Source of the DNA: Flavobacterium akiainvivens
GTDB taxonomy: Bacteria > Bacteroidota > Bacteroidia > Flavobacteriales > Flavobacteriaceae
Reading direction: 5' to 3'
Length of the DNA stretch: 64,000 nucleotides
Assembly: GCF_001278115.1 (NCBI RefSeq)
Contig: NZ_LIYD01000005.1
Location: 3,375,717-3,439,716, forward strand
Shown here: positions 1-8,350 of the stretch, one piece after another
Numbering within the stretch: the first letter of the stretch is position 1
Layout: each line of letters starts with the position of its first letter
Notes under the pieces: model-generated
What the model saw: the letters and a program-made list of their open reading frames with translations, nothing else
Told to the model about the DNA's origin: nothing
Databases searched by the model: none
Position numbers and translations under genes: made by a program

Positions 1-786
1 TACAATAGCTGTGGCACGCTTGGTAGAAAGGTCCCAGTTGTTGTTTATCTGCCCACCACCCTGGTAGGGCACATTATCGGTATGGCCTTCAATAAGTACG
101 GTAATATCAGGGTTGTCTGCAAGTACCTTACCTACTTCTACCACGGCTTTTTTACCTTCAGGCCCTACAACCCAGCTTCCGGAGCCAAACAGTAGCTTGT
201 TTTCCATAGAAACGTAAACCTTTCCGTTCTTCTGCTCTACGGTAAGGCCTTTGCCCTCAAAGCTGTTAAGCGCCTTGCTAAGCTTATCTTTAAGCGCCTG
301 AAGGTTTTGCTGCTGTGCAGACATAATGCCCTCAAGCTCGTCTACACGGGCACTGCGTTCTTTAAGTTCAGCGCTAAGCTTGTTTAGCCTTTCCTGCTCG
401 GCTGCCAGGGCTTTTTCCTTGGCTTCAAGCTGGGCAAGCAGTTCGCGGTTCTTTTTTACGTTGCTGTCCAGCGCGGCACTGCTGTCTTTTTCAAGTGCAG
501 AATAGCTGGTTTTTAGTGCATCAAGGCTGTTTTTGGTAGCGGCATAGTCAGTAGCCAGTTTATCGCGTTCTGCCTTAAGCTTATCCAGCTGTGTTTGCAG
601 GTCTTTCGATTTCAGGTCGAGTGCGTTCTTCTCTTTGGTAAGTGCCGTGTTTTCATCGCTCAACTGGCGGTTTTCCTTTTTCAGGCCGGCATATTTGTTT
701 TCAAGGTCGGTGTACACCTTTTTGCTTACGCAGCTTGTGGTAAGCGCCAGGGCAAGCACACCGGCAGAAATGTTTTTAATCCTCAT
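1..786 (-). CDS. OmpA-family lipoprotein with coiled coil (partial)
   Basis: Probable outer-membrane lipoprotein that binds peptidoglycan through an OmpA C-terminal domain. The frame is open to base 1, so the C-terminus lies outside the window and 262 residues are visible. The ATG at 786 gives a lipoprotein signal ending LTTSC (Cys19). Residues about 25-165 are a Lys/Glu/Leu-rich coiled coil almost free of Gly and Pro. The OmpA domain follows, with the family motif GHTDN at residues 234-238 and 'NNWDLSTKRA' near the cut end. This layout (lipobox, coiled coil, OmpA domain) is common in Bacteroidota, where such proteins tether the outer membrane to the wall. It lies 58 nt behind xthA on the same strand. 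The specific role is not known. Confidence 0.88.
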   Translation of the reverse strand, partial: MRIKNISAGVLALALTTSCVSKKVYTDLENKYAGLKKENRQLSDENTALTKEKNALDLKSKDLQTQLDKLKAERDKLATDYAATKNSLDALKTSYSALEKDSSAALDSNVKKNRELLAQLEAKEKALAAEQERLNKLSAELKERSARVDELEGIMSAQQQNLQALKDKLSKALNSFEGKGLTVEQKNGKVYVSMENKLLFGSGSWVVGPEGKKAVVEVGKVLADNPDITVLIEGHTDNVPYQGGGQINNNWDLSTKRATAIV

Positions 787-844
787 AGGTAGTCGTTTTA
801 TTGGTTAGCAGGTTACCGCAATAACCTTGCCTTAAAAAAATGTC

Positions 845-1606
845 TTAGTCAAATTCTACCACAATAGGGCAGTGGTCGCTGTGTTTGGCTTCGGGCAGTA
901 TAAGCGCACGGGTAAGGCGGTCGCGCATGGGTTCGCTAACCATGGCATAATCTATACGCCAGCCTTTGTTATTGCCGCGGGCATTGGCAAAATTGCTCCA
1001 CCAGGTATAGTTATGGGGCTCTTTATTAAAGTGGCGGAAACTGTCTATAAAGCCCGCCTGCATAAACTCGGTTATCCACAGCCTTTCGTTTGGCAAAAAG
1101 CCCGAAACCTTTGCGTTGCGCACCGGGTCCCAGATATCAATGGCTTCGTGGCAAATGTTAAAGTCGCCACAGACTATGAGGTTGGGTATTTCTTTCCTCA
1201 GTTCGGCAATATATTGGGTAAACTCGGCCATATACTGAAACTTGTAGGTATGGCGCTCTATATTTGTTCCTGATGGCAGGTACAGGCTCATAACGCTAAA
1301 GGTATCAAAATCCAGGCGGATGTTTCGGCCCTCAAAATCCATGTGGTCTATACCGGTGCCATAGGCCACGTGGTTGGGCTTATGTTTACTGAATATAGCC
1401 ACACCGCTGTAGCCTTTTTTTTGTGCCGAAAACCAGTAGTGGTAGGGATAGCCTGCCTCCTCAATCATATCTGTGGCTACCTGCTCAAACGTGGCCTTGG
1501 TTTCCTGCAGGCAAATAATATCTGGGTTGGCCTGTTTTAGCCATTCTATAAAGCCTTTGTTAAATGCGGCGCGTATGCCGTTTACATTGTATGAAATAAT
1601 TTTCAT
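845..1606 (-). CDS. xthA: Exodeoxyribonuclease III
   Basis: AP endonuclease and 3'-5' exonuclease of the ExoIII/EEP fold, acting in base excision repair. The 253 residues begin MKIISYNVNGIRAAF, the usual ExoIII opening with Asn7. The metal-binding Glu35 lies in CLQETKA, the Asp/Asn pair in VCGDFNICH, and the C-terminal catalytic SDH in 'HSDHCPIVVEF'. Length matches the bacterial family (about 250-270). A TAttTTTG element lies 18 nt upstream of the start codon. No repair genes sit next to it. Confidence 0.95.
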   Translation of the reverse strand: MKIISYNVNGIRAAFNKGFIEWLKQANPDIICLQETKATFEQVATDMIEEAGYPYHYWFSAQKKGYSGVAIFSKHKPNHVAYGTGIDHMDFEGRNIRLDFDTFSVMSLYLPSGTNIERHTYKFQYMAEFTQYIAELRKEIPNLIVCGDFNICHEAIDIWDPVRNAKVSGFLPNERLWITEFMQAGFIDSFRHFNKEPHNYTWWSNFANARGNNKGWRIDYAMVSEPMRDRLTRALILPEAKHSDHCPIVVEFD

Positions 1607-1624
1607 GATTTATTTTTAGGTTCT

Positions 1625-1632
1625 CAAAAATA
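1625..1632 (-). promoter_or_regulatory. Promoter -7 element of xthA
   Basis: Read on the minus strand this is TATTTTTG, matching the Bacteroidota -7 consensus TAnnTTTG. It leaves a short leader before the xthA ATG at 1606. No clear TTTG -33 box was found. Confidence 0.5.
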
Positions 1633-1667
1633 ACCAAAATGAAGGTTACCTAAAAATCAAATCAATA

Positions 1668-1693
1668 AAAAAGCCCCCGCCGGAACGGGAGCT
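1668..1693 (-). terminator. Probable intrinsic terminator
   Basis: AGCCCCCG (1672-1679) pairs with CGGGAGCT (1686-1693) with one mismatch and a 6-nt loop. On the minus strand the stem is followed by a run of T (complement of the A run at 1667-1672). It would end a transcript coming from the TPR/LuxR gene or from within the gene-free stretch. Confidence 0.6.
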
Positions 1694-2056
1694 CAAAAAA
1701 ATAGATAAAAAACGATTCCGTTAGAATGAACCGTTTTACTGTGATTGCGGTTTTTTGTAAACAGTCCCCGCGTTGTCAGGAGTATTTAAGCGGCGGGGCT
1801 GTGTAAAATGTCCCCCTTTGCACAAGCCCGGTAGATGCCTGCTGTAAATACCCCCTTATAAACAATTACTAAAATAGGTTTATACCCACAAAGCACGTTA
1901 ATTTATGCCTTGCAGCCTAAAAACAGGTAGGGACAAAGTAGGGACACCTGTAAAAAAGTGCAGATAGGCCAGTAAACTCAACCCCTTTAAAACAAAAGGG
2001 TTACGCTAAAAACGGCTTTTAGTATAGGAATTGTATAGTTTGAAGGCAGGAGGACA

Positions 2057-3967
2057 TCAGTCCATTTTAACCATTTCGGGTTCGGTTTCCTCAACATCGG
2101 TGCGGTTAAGCTTTTTGTTAAGGCGCACCTTGGCTTTGGTAACACTTGCAGGGGTAATGTTTAGCAGTGCGGCTATTTCTTTGGTAGAAAGCTTAAGGTG
2201 TAAATAGGCACACAGGCGCACCTCATAAGCCGTAAGCCCGGGGTGTTTTTCGGTAAGCTCTTTAAAGAAATCAGGGTGCACCTGCTCAAAGTGCAGTTTA
2301 AATTTATCCCAGTCGGCATCCATATACAGGTTTTGCTGTATGGTGCTTTTAATGCGGCTTATTTGCTGTGGCGATGCATCGCCCTGGGATACGGCATCAA
2401 TCTCTGCCTTAAGGGCCGAAAGCAGTTCGTTTTTCTGGTACAGGTACAGCGTGGCCGATGCCAGCTCGCGGCGGTTAAAGTCCAGCTTTTCCTGAAGGGT
2501 TTCTTTTTCAAGCAGCTCTTGTTCCTTTTCTTTCAGCATAAGGTTATTTTTGAGCTCTATGTTTTCTTTTTCTACCTGAAGGGCTTGTGCCTCCAGGTTT
2601 TTTCGAGCCAGCTTATCCTGTAGTTTGTTGTAGGCCTTTAGTTTTTTGGCGTTGCTCCTGTGCTGGCGTCGCATCAGGAATATAAAGCCGGAAAGCGCTG
2701 CAACCACTACCCCGCCTGCTGTGGCATTGCGTATGGTTTTTTGGCGTTCAAGGGCTGCTCTTGCCTCATGGTCTTTTTTATCCTGAACGGCCTTAAACTC
2801 AAAGTTCATGCGCTGTTCGGTTAGTTTTTGCTGGTTTTCGGCATTAAAAAGCGAGTCGTTAAACTTTTTGTATAATACATGGTTATCATAAGCCGCCTTG
2901 TAGTTGCCCATACCGGCATATATTTCAGAAAACTGGTTGTACACCTGGCGGTACATATCCAGCTCACCCGATTGCTTTACAATTTCCAGCGCATGGTTGT
3001 TGTAGGCCAGCGCCGTTTGGCTATTGCCCTTTTTAGCCTCTACATCGGCTAACGAGAGGTATACGGTAAACAGCCCGCCGCGGTCTCCCACGCCTTCCAT
3101 AATGCCCTTGGCTTTTAGTAAAAGTGCTTCGGCATCAGTATATTGCTGTTGCTTTATGCGTAAAATTCCCAGGCCGCAGTAGTTGTTAGCCAGGGCAATA
3201 CTGTCTCCTGCCACTTTAGCGCTTTCTATGCCCAGCTTAAAGTATTTGCTGCTCAGGTCGTTCATTTTCTTGCGCCCGTAAATCTCGCCCATATTCATGT
3301 ATGTGTAGGGTATGGCGCGGTTTTCTTTATGTTTAAGCTGTATAGTGAGCGACTCCAGGTAGTACTTCAGGGCACGGTCATAGTCTTTATGCTTGGTATA
3401 TACCAGGCCTATGTTGTTGCAGGTGCTCATAATACCCCAGTAGTCGTTTTCTTTTTTAGATTCAGCCAGCGCCCTGAAAAGATATTTAAGCGCCTCGCTA
3501 TAAATGCCCTGCTTGGCATATTGCACCCCAATACCGTTGTCTACATTTATGGCGTGGCCCTTGCTGCCTATTTCCATATATAGCCCCCGTGCGCGGATGA
3601 GCTGCTCCAGCGCTTTTTCATAACGGCCCTCATATTCGTTTACAAATGCCAGCATTTCGCATGCATTGGCAATGCCAAATTTATAGCCAATCTTTTCAGA
3701 AAGAGCCATTTGCTCATTGGTATAAGCCAGTGCTTTTTGGGGGTTATTGTGGCTGTAGTATATGGCAAGGCTGCTCAGCATATCAGCCTTAAGGGTATCG
3801 CGCATTTTAGGGAAACTCCTGCCCATGGACTTTTTTTCTTTCTCAAACTTCTGGAGTTTAGCCAATAACGAATCTGCCCGGGTGGTTTGCGAAAAACCTG
3901 CTACGGGATGCAAAAACAATAAGAGGAGTGCAAAAATCAGATAGGTATTCCTGGTGAAATACTGCAT
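2057..3967 (-). CDS. TPR-containing membrane protein with C-terminal LuxR-type HTH
   Basis: Probable one-component regulator of a type common in Flavobacteria: a periplasmic TPR sensor, one membrane helix, a coiled coil and a cytoplasmic DNA-binding domain. The 636 residues start with a signal peptide or anchor (about 1-26). Several TPR-like repeats follow, seen as paired A/Y/G helices ('IGVQYAKQGIYSEALKYLFRAL'-like units). A membrane helix (GGVVVAALSGFIFLM) lies around residues 415-432, then about 80 residues of charged coiled coil. The last 60 residues contain a LuxR/GerE-like helix-turn-helix ('LTAYEVRLCAYLHLKLSTKE', then 'IAALLNITPASVTKAKVRL'). The signal sensed and the target genes are unknown. 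A TATATTTG element lies 45 nt upstream. Confidence 0.85.
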   Translation of the reverse strand: MQYFTRNTYLIFALLLLFLHPVAGFSQTTRADSLLAKLQKFEKEKKSMGRSFPKMRDTLKADMLSSLAIYYSHNNPQKALAYTNEQMALSEKIGYKFGIANACEMLAFVNEYEGRYEKALEQLIRARGLYMEIGSKGHAINVDNGIGVQYAKQGIYSEALKYLFRALAESKKENDYWGIMSTCNNIGLVYTKHKDYDRALKYYLESLTIQLKHKENRAIPYTYMNMGEIYGRKKMNDLSSKYFKLGIESAKVAGDSIALANNYCGLGILRIKQQQYTDAEALLLKAKGIMEGVGDRGGLFTVYLSLADVEAKKGNSQTALAYNNHALEIVKQSGELDMYRQVYNQFSEIYAGMGNYKAAYDNHVLYKKFNDSLFNAENQQKLTEQRMNFEFKAVQDKKDHEARAALERQKTIRNATAGGVVVAALSGFIFLMRRQHRSNAKKLKAYNKLQDKLARKNLEAQALQVEKENIELKNNLMLKEKEQELLEKETLQEKLDFNRRELASATLYLYQKNELLSALKAEIDAVSQGDASPQQISRIKSTIQQNLYMDADWDKFKLHFEQVHPDFFKELTEKHPGLTAYEVRLCAYLHLKLSTKEIAALLNITPASVTKAKVRLNKKLNRTDVEETEPEMVKMD

Positions 3968-4012
3968 AAACTAAAGCGGTTTGTAATTATTTAGCTGTAG
4001 ATGTGGATATTA

Positions 4013-4020
4013 CAAATATA
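4013..4020 (-). promoter_or_regulatory. Promoter -7 element of the TPR/LuxR gene
   Basis: TATATTTG on the minus strand (plus strand CAAATATA), 45 nt before the ATG at 3967. Matches TAnnTTTG. Confidence 0.5.
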
Positions 4021-4137
4021 AACAAAAATTTCCTGTTAATTCATTTTGTAAATATTTATCTAAAAAACAACAAAACCACGAAAAACCTAAGAATAATTCA
4101 ATACAAAATTTCATTCTGCACAAAAGGTGTTTATGGC

Positions 4138-4145
4138 TATCTTTG
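4138..4145 (+). promoter_or_regulatory. Promoter -7 element of the M1 peptidase
   Basis: TATCTTTG matches TAnnTTTG. Transcription would begin near 4150, downstream of the ATG at 4127. This argues that the ATG at 4163 is the real start. Confidence 0.55.
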
Positions 4146-4162
4146 AAAAAACTTTTGCCCTG

Positions 4163-6073
4163 ATGAAGAATACTTTACGTGCCCTGTTGCTGTTATCAGT
4201 AACTACTGCTTTTGGCCAGCAGGCTGCTTTTGACAGGCTGGTGGAAGCCGAAATGAAATCGGCCTACAACATTGCTAATTTTACGGCCAACGAAAATACA
4301 GGCAATTATAACGTTACCCATCATACACTTGAGTTTACAGTAGACCCTGCTGTACAATACATTACCGGCAGCGTTACCACCACTTTTACCGCACTCGAAA
4401 ACATGGGGGCCATTACCTTTGATATGAGCAGCAATCTGACCGCTACATCGGTTACCCAAAATGGCAACAACCTGTCTTTTAGCAGTGGTAATAACGAGCT
4501 GGTTATAACCCTGCCCACTACTGTTGCTGCAGGGGCAGAGGCCACAATAACAGTTAATTACAACGGTGCCCCGTTTGATGATGAAGACTCATTTGTGGCA
4601 GACCAGCACAACGGCATACCCGTGCTCTGGACATTATCTGAACCGTATGGCGCAAAAGAGTGGTGGCCCTGCAAACAGGACCTTAACGATAAAATAGACA
4701 GCATAGATATATATGTTACCGCCCCCAGCCAGTATGTGGGCGTAAGCAACGGTGTAGAGCAGTCGCAACAGCAAAATGAAGACGGCACCACCACTACACA
4801 TTTTCACCATGGGTTTCCTATACCGGCTTATCTCGTGGCCATTGCGGTTACTAACTACCAGATTTACAACCAGCAGGCCGGTACTGCGCCAAATGACTTC
4901 CCTATAGTAAATTACCTGTATCCGGAAACTGCCGCCCAAAGCCAGGCCGAACTGGCTGTAACCCCCGGTATTATGGACTTTTTTGAAGATACGTTTGAAA
5001 CCTACCCTTATCATACCGAAAAATACGGCCATGCACAGTGTGGTTTTGGCGGTGGTATGGAGCACACTACCGTATCGTTTATGGGGGGCTTTTACCGCAA
5101 CCTTATAGCGCACGAGCTTGCACACCAGTGGTTTGGCGATAAAATAACCTGCGGCTCATGGCAGGATATATGGCTTAACGAAGGCTTTGCTACCTACCTT
5201 TCCGGACTCGTGATAGATCATTTAGACGGTGGCGCTGTGTTTCAGCAATGGAGGCAAGACAATGTGTGGGATATAACATCTGAAAGCTGGGGATCGGTTT
5301 ATGTGCCTGCTAATGATACACTTAATGTAAGCCGTGTGTTTAGCAGCAGGCTTACGTATAACAAAGGGGCCATGGTATTGCACATGCTGCGCCAAAAGCT
5401 GGGGCAGGACGTGTTTTACCAGGGTGTGCGCAACTACCTGGCCGACGAGAACCTCGCTTTTGATTATGCCAAAACACCTGATCTCCAGGCACATTTAGAG
5501 TCGGAATCAGGGGTTGAGCTCGATGGCTTTTTTGCCGACTGGGTGTATGGGCAGGGATACCCAACTTATCATGTGCATGCCGAATTTCCGGCTGATTTTC
5601 AGGCTGTTGTTACGCTTACGCAAACGCAGTCTCACCCGTCCGTCAGCTTTTTTGAAGGGCTTGTGCCACTGCGGTTTATATCAACAACCGGCTTACTGTA
5701 TGATACTGTTGTAGATAATACCGTTAACGGCGAAACGTTTACACTGTCGGTACCATTTGAAGTGGCTGAGGTACAGGTTAATGCTACCTATGATATTATT
5801 TCGGCAAATGATACATCTACCCTTAATGCTCTTGATAATGAGTTGTTAAGCAGTATAAAGCTATATCCTAATCCGGTAAGCGATTTGCTTAATGTACAGT
5901 TGCCGCAGGGTATTACGTTGCTAAACAGCGAGGTATATAACAACCTGGGCCAAAAAGTAATACAGGGCGGTACACAGCCGGTGTGGAATGTTTCCGGCCT
6001 TGCGCAGGGCACTTATTTTTTAAGGCTTAAAACCGCTCAAGGAGTTGTTAGCCTGAAATTTACAAAGCAATAA
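4163..6073 (+). CDS. Secreted M1-family zinc aminopeptidase with T9SS sorting domain
   Basis: Extracellular or surface metallopeptidase that removes N-terminal residues from peptides. With the start at 4163 the protein is 636 residues and opens with a signal peptide (MKNTLRALLLLSVTTAFGQ). An upstream in-frame ATG at 4127 would bury the signal behind 12 extra residues and lies before the predicted transcription start. The M1 exopeptidase motif is GGGMEH. The zinc site is HELAHQWFGD (H317, E318, H321) with the third ligand in WLNEGFATY about 19 residues later. The C-terminal 80 residues are a type A T9SS domain ('LYPNPVSDLLNVQL', ending 'GVVSLKFTKQ'). No partner genes are adjacent. Confidence 0.93.
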   Translation: MKNTLRALLLLSVTTAFGQQAAFDRLVEAEMKSAYNIANFTANENTGNYNVTHHTLEFTVDPAVQYITGSVTTTFTALENMGAITFDMSSNLTATSVTQNGNNLSFSSGNNELVITLPTTVAAGAEATITVNYNGAPFDDEDSFVADQHNGIPVLWTLSEPYGAKEWWPCKQDLNDKIDSIDIYVTAPSQYVGVSNGVEQSQQQNEDGTTTTHFHHGFPIPAYLVAIAVTNYQIYNQQAGTAPNDFPIVNYLYPETAAQSQAELAVTPGIMDFFEDTFETYPYHTEKYGHAQCGFGGGMEHTTVSFMGGFYRNLIAHELAHQWFGDKITCGSWQDIWLNEGFATYLSGLVIDHLDGGAVFQQWRQDNVWDITSESWGSVYVPANDTLNVSRVFSSRLTYNKGAMVLHMLRQKLGQDVFYQGVRNYLADENLAFDYAKTPDLQAHLESESGVELDGFFADWVYGQGYPTYHVHAEFPADFQAVVTLTQTQSHPSVSFFEGLVPLRFISTTGLLYDTVVDNTVNGETFTLSVPFEVAEVQVNATYDIISANDTSTLNALDNELLSSIKLYPNPVSDLLNVQLPQGITLLNSEVYNNLGQKVIQGGTQPVWNVSGLAQGTYFLRLKTAQGVVSLKFTKQ

Positions 6074-6106
6074 AGTACAGTATTTCATCATCTTTTAGTG
6101 CAGGAT

Positions 6107-6138
6107 TTTGATATATCTAAAATTATCGATACATTTGC
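6107..6138 (+). promoter_or_regulatory. Promoter of the ArsR-type regulator
   Basis: TTTG at 6107-6110 and TACATTTG at 6131-6138 with a 20-nt spacer, close to the ideal Bacteroidota promoter. TTATCGATA at 6124-6132 runs into the -7 element and resembles the ATCGA core of the operator at 6461-6490, so autoregulation is possible. Confidence 0.7.
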
Positions 6139-6155
6139 ATCAAAATAGTTTCGCA

Positions 6156-6455
6156 ATGACACTTGATAACAAGAAGATAGAGAGGATAAGCAAAGCCTTG
6201 GGCGACCCCTACCGCCTTAAGATTATGCATGCCATAATGAAGATGGAAAAAGCCCAAAAGGGCACGTGCAGCATGCCGTGCAGTAACCTTGTGGAAATGA
6301 TAGACCTTGCCCAAAGTACAGTGTCTCACCATATTAAGCAGCTTGTAGATGCTGATTTGCTTATTGCCGAAAAAGAAGGCCGCAATGCCAAGTATACCAT
6401 TAACAAAGAGGTGTTTAACGCCTATGTAAGCTTCCTGCAGCCTTTTGCCAGCTAA
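6156..6455 (+). CDS. ArsR-family winged-helix repressor
   Basis: Small DNA-binding repressor, 99 residues from the ATG at 6156. The ATG at 6108 overlaps the -33 box and lies before the predicted transcript start, so it was rejected. The winged helix shows 'ISKALGDPYRLKIMHAIMK' and the recognition region 'DLAQSTVSHHIKQLVDADLL', which is typical of ArsR/SmtB proteins. A CSMPC pair lies in the loop before the HTH. Cys pairs in this family can sense metals or thiol oxidation, but here that is only a possibility. The neighbouring DinB-fold gene has an inverted-repeat operator inside its promoter, so it is the likely target. Confidence 0.9.
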   Translation: MTLDNKKIERISKALGDPYRLKIMHAIMKMEKAQKGTCSMPCSNLVEMIDLAQSTVSHHIKQLVDADLLIAEKEGRNAKYTINKEVFNAYVSFLQPFAS

Positions 6456-6460
6456 TTTTT

Positions 6461-6490
6461 TAAATCGAAATATTTGGATGTTTCGATTTA
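6461..6490. promoter_or_regulatory. Inverted-repeat operator between ArsR and DinB genes
   Basis: TAAATCGAAA (6461-6470) and TTTCGATTTA (6481-6490) are perfect 10-bp arms around a 10-nt centre. They straddle the TTTG -33 box (6473-6476) of the promoter that reads into the DinB gene. A 12-nt half copy, ATCGAAATATTT, recurs at 6600-6611 in the DinB leader (first copy 6465-6476). The layout suits repression by the adjacent ArsR-type protein. Confidence 0.7.
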
Positions 6491-6503
6491 ATTTGTACAT
6501 TTG
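6473..6503 (+). promoter_or_regulatory. Promoter of the DinB-fold gene
   Basis: TTTG (6473-6476), a 19-nt spacer and TACATTTG (6496-6503). It starts a leader of about 135 nt before the ATG at 6643. The operator arms overlap and flank the -33 box. Confidence 0.7.
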
Positions 6504-6642
6504 CTCCATCAAATAATTTTATGCCTGCGGTTTAGCCTTAATTTAACAGGCTTTTACCGCACTAACACAATATTTTGCGGCTTTGCCGTTTTATAATTAA
6601 TCGAAATATTTATATATATCATCAATCAAAAAACGAATACTC

Positions 6643-7200
6643 ATGCAAACCCAGCTAACCCCACAAACCGATGCCCTGCTTGCAGGTGGTTTTATAAATG
6701 CCTGGCATACACAGGTTAAAGGCATAACGGCCTTCTTTGAAAAATATACCGATGCCGATTACCTTAAGCCTATAGCCCCTAACCGTAACCGCCCCATATA
6801 CATACTGGGCCACTTAATAGCTGCTAATGATGTACTTATGCCGCTGTTGGGCTTTGGCCAGAAGCTGTTCCCTGAGCTTGAGGAACAGTTTATTACCAAT
6901 GCTGATAACCCCCATGCTGCAATGCCATCGCTTTTAGAGCTGCGCCAAAAGTGGGAAACCCAGCAAGGTATTCTAAACAAGCACTTTAACAGCCTTGAGC
7001 CGCAACAGTGGCTGGAGCGCCATACCGCCGTGAGCGAGGCCGCCTTTGCCGCCGAACCTCACCGCAACAGGCTAACGGCACTACTGGCACGCACTGCCCA
7101 CATGAGCTACCACCTGGGCCAGCTTAACCTTTTTCCGGAGAAGAAACGCCTGAAATACAACCCGTTCCACTCCGGGATTAGCCTTAATTTTGCTTTTTAA
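6643..7200 (+). CDS. DinB-fold (YfiT/DinB superfamily) protein
   Basis: 185-residue four-helix-bundle protein of the DinB superfamily. The three metal-binding His expected for the fold are visible: H57 in 'YILGHLIAAND', and H153 and H157 in 'AHMSYHLGQLNLF'. Members include thiol transferases and stress-induced proteins of unknown activity, so no reaction is assigned. It follows the ArsR-type gene, separated by the operator and by a second half site in its own leader, which suggests a repressor-effector pair. A terminator with a T run follows at 7227. Confidence 0.85.
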   Translation: MQTQLTPQTDALLAGGFINAWHTQVKGITAFFEKYTDADYLKPIAPNRNRPIYILGHLIAANDVLMPLLGFGQKLFPELEEQFITNADNPHAAMPSLLELRQKWETQQGILNKHFNSLEPQQWLERHTAVSEAAFAAEPHRNRLTALLARTAHMSYHLGQLNLFPEKKRLKYNPFHSGISLNFAF

Positions 7201-7226
7201 TTTTCCGTTTTTAGTTTATTCGTTTG

Positions 7227-7257
7227 AATCCCTGATGGTTGCATTGGGGATTTTTTT
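7227..7257 (+). terminator. Intrinsic terminator of the DinB-fold gene
   Basis: AATCCC (7227-7232) pairs with GGGATT (7247-7252), followed by a run of seven T. The end of the T run also supplies the TTTG -33 box of the next promoter. Confidence 0.65.
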
Positions 7258-7288
7258 GTGCGTATAGCCCGCATATTTACTACATTTG
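7255..7288 (+). promoter_or_regulatory. Promoter of the GT9 glycosyltransferase
   Basis: TTTG (7255-7258), a 22-nt spacer and TACATTTG (7281-7288), 23 nt before the ATG at 7312. Confidence 0.65.
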
Positions 7289-7311
7289 CCCTTTAGTAAA
7301 CTAATGAACCA

Positions 7312-8337
7312 ATGGGATTTAAGAGCAAAATCAACGTATTGCGCCGCGCCATTACCCATGGCCTTACCAAAAACATAGGCAGTAACCAAAAGCCGTTTAA
7401 CCCAAGCCACCCGGTAAAACGTGTCTTAGTGTCGCGCCCCAACCACAGGCTGGGCAACCTGCTGCTAATCACGCCATTAGTGCAGGAAATTGAACGCCTT
7501 TACCCCGATGCAAAAGTAGACCTGTTTATAAAAGGCGGTCTTGGCCCCATTGTTTTTAAGAACTATACCTCTATAGGTCAGGTACTTGCGTTGCCCAAGA
7601 AGCATTTTAAGCAGCTGGGCAAATACCTGGGCAGCTGGGTAGGCCTTAAGAAACACCGTTATGACCTGGTAATCAACGTGGCAACCAGCTCATCATCAGG
7701 CAAGTTAAGCACCGGCATAGCCCGCGGTAAGTACAAGGTTTTTGGTGAACTTCCTGCCGAAATCACAGCACAACACCCTGACTACCTGCATCTTGGTAAG
7801 TATCCGGTGTACAACCTGCGCCATTTCCTTAATATAGATGCCAATGTTCCTATGCCTGAACTAAACCTTAAACTTGATGATAATGAGTTGGTTAAGGGTA
7901 AATCAGACCTTCAGGAACTGGTTAAAAACGACAAGCCTACTATCTGCATCTTTACCTTTGCAACGGGTGGTAAATGCTACCCGCCTGAGTGGTGGAATCC
8001 TGTATATGAGCAACTTATGGCTGAATTTTCAGGATATAATATCGTAGAGGTATTGCCTGCCGAGAACGTTTCGCAAATAGGCTTTGCAGCGCCTACCTAT
8101 TACAGCCGCGATGTGCGCGAAATAGGAGCCCTAATGGCTTGTACCTCAGTGTTTATAGGGGCTGACAGCGGCATTATGCACCTGGCAGCGGCCAGCGGCG
8201 TGCCCACCGTGGGCCTTTTTAACCCAACCGACCCAAACCGTTTTGGGCCCTATGGCGGAAAAAATATTGCGGTTGACACAAACAAAACAGACACCAATGG
8301 CCTGATTAAAGTCGTAAAAAATATCTTACAACAATAA
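7312..8337 (+). CDS. Glycosyltransferase family 9 (heptosyltransferase-like)
   Basis: GT-B enzyme of the ADP-heptose:LPS heptosyltransferase family, likely adding a sugar to the lipopolysaccharide core at the inner membrane. The 341 residues carry the family's N-terminal signature 'RPNHRLGNLLLITPLVQEI' near residue 38. The donor-binding C-terminal signature is 'GADSGIMHLAAASGVPTVGL', followed by 'FNPTDPNRFGPYG'. No other LPS genes are adjacent, so the exact donor and acceptor cannot be read from context. It has its own promoter and a strong terminator at 8421. Confidence 0.88.
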   Translation: MGFKSKINVLRRAITHGLTKNIGSNQKPFNPSHPVKRVLVSRPNHRLGNLLLITPLVQEIERLYPDAKVDLFIKGGLGPIVFKNYTSIGQVLALPKKHFKQLGKYLGSWVGLKKHRYDLVINVATSSSSGKLSTGIARGKYKVFGELPAEITAQHPDYLHLGKYPVYNLRHFLNIDANVPMPELNLKLDDNELVKGKSDLQELVKNDKPTICIFTFATGGKCYPPEWWNPVYEQLMAEFSGYNIVEVLPAENVSQIGFAAPTYYSRDVREIGALMACTSVFIGADSGIMHLAAASGVPTVGLFNPTDPNRFGPYGGKNIAVDTNKTDTNGLIKVVKNILQQ

Positions 8338-8350
8338 TTGCAAAAAGGGC

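Larger units (their letters stand above)
1607..2056. other. Gene-free stretch with hairpins
   Basis: No coding frame is convincing here. It separates the 3' end of the TPR/LuxR gene from xthA, both on the minus strand. It holds the xthA promoter, a minus-strand terminator-like hairpin (1668-1693), a hairpin with a 10-bp interrupted stem (ACAG-CCCCGC at 1761-1771 with GCGGGGCTGT at 1793-1802), a direct repeat of GGGACA around 1931-1948, and smaller hairpins at 1980-2002 and 2006-2022. Function unknown; see the findings. Confidence 0.6.

Noticed and set aside
872..1273. 133-codon frame antisense to xthA
   Set aside because: Fully inside xthA; no start context or family resemblance.
1925..1953. 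Integrase attachment site (GGGACAAAGTAGGGACA)
   Set aside because: There is no integrase, no tRNA and no second copy in the window.
7215..7258. T-arm-like GTTTGAATCC, possibly a tRNA 3' end
   Set aside because: No acceptor stem or anticodon arm upstream; the sequence forms a simple terminator hairpin instead.
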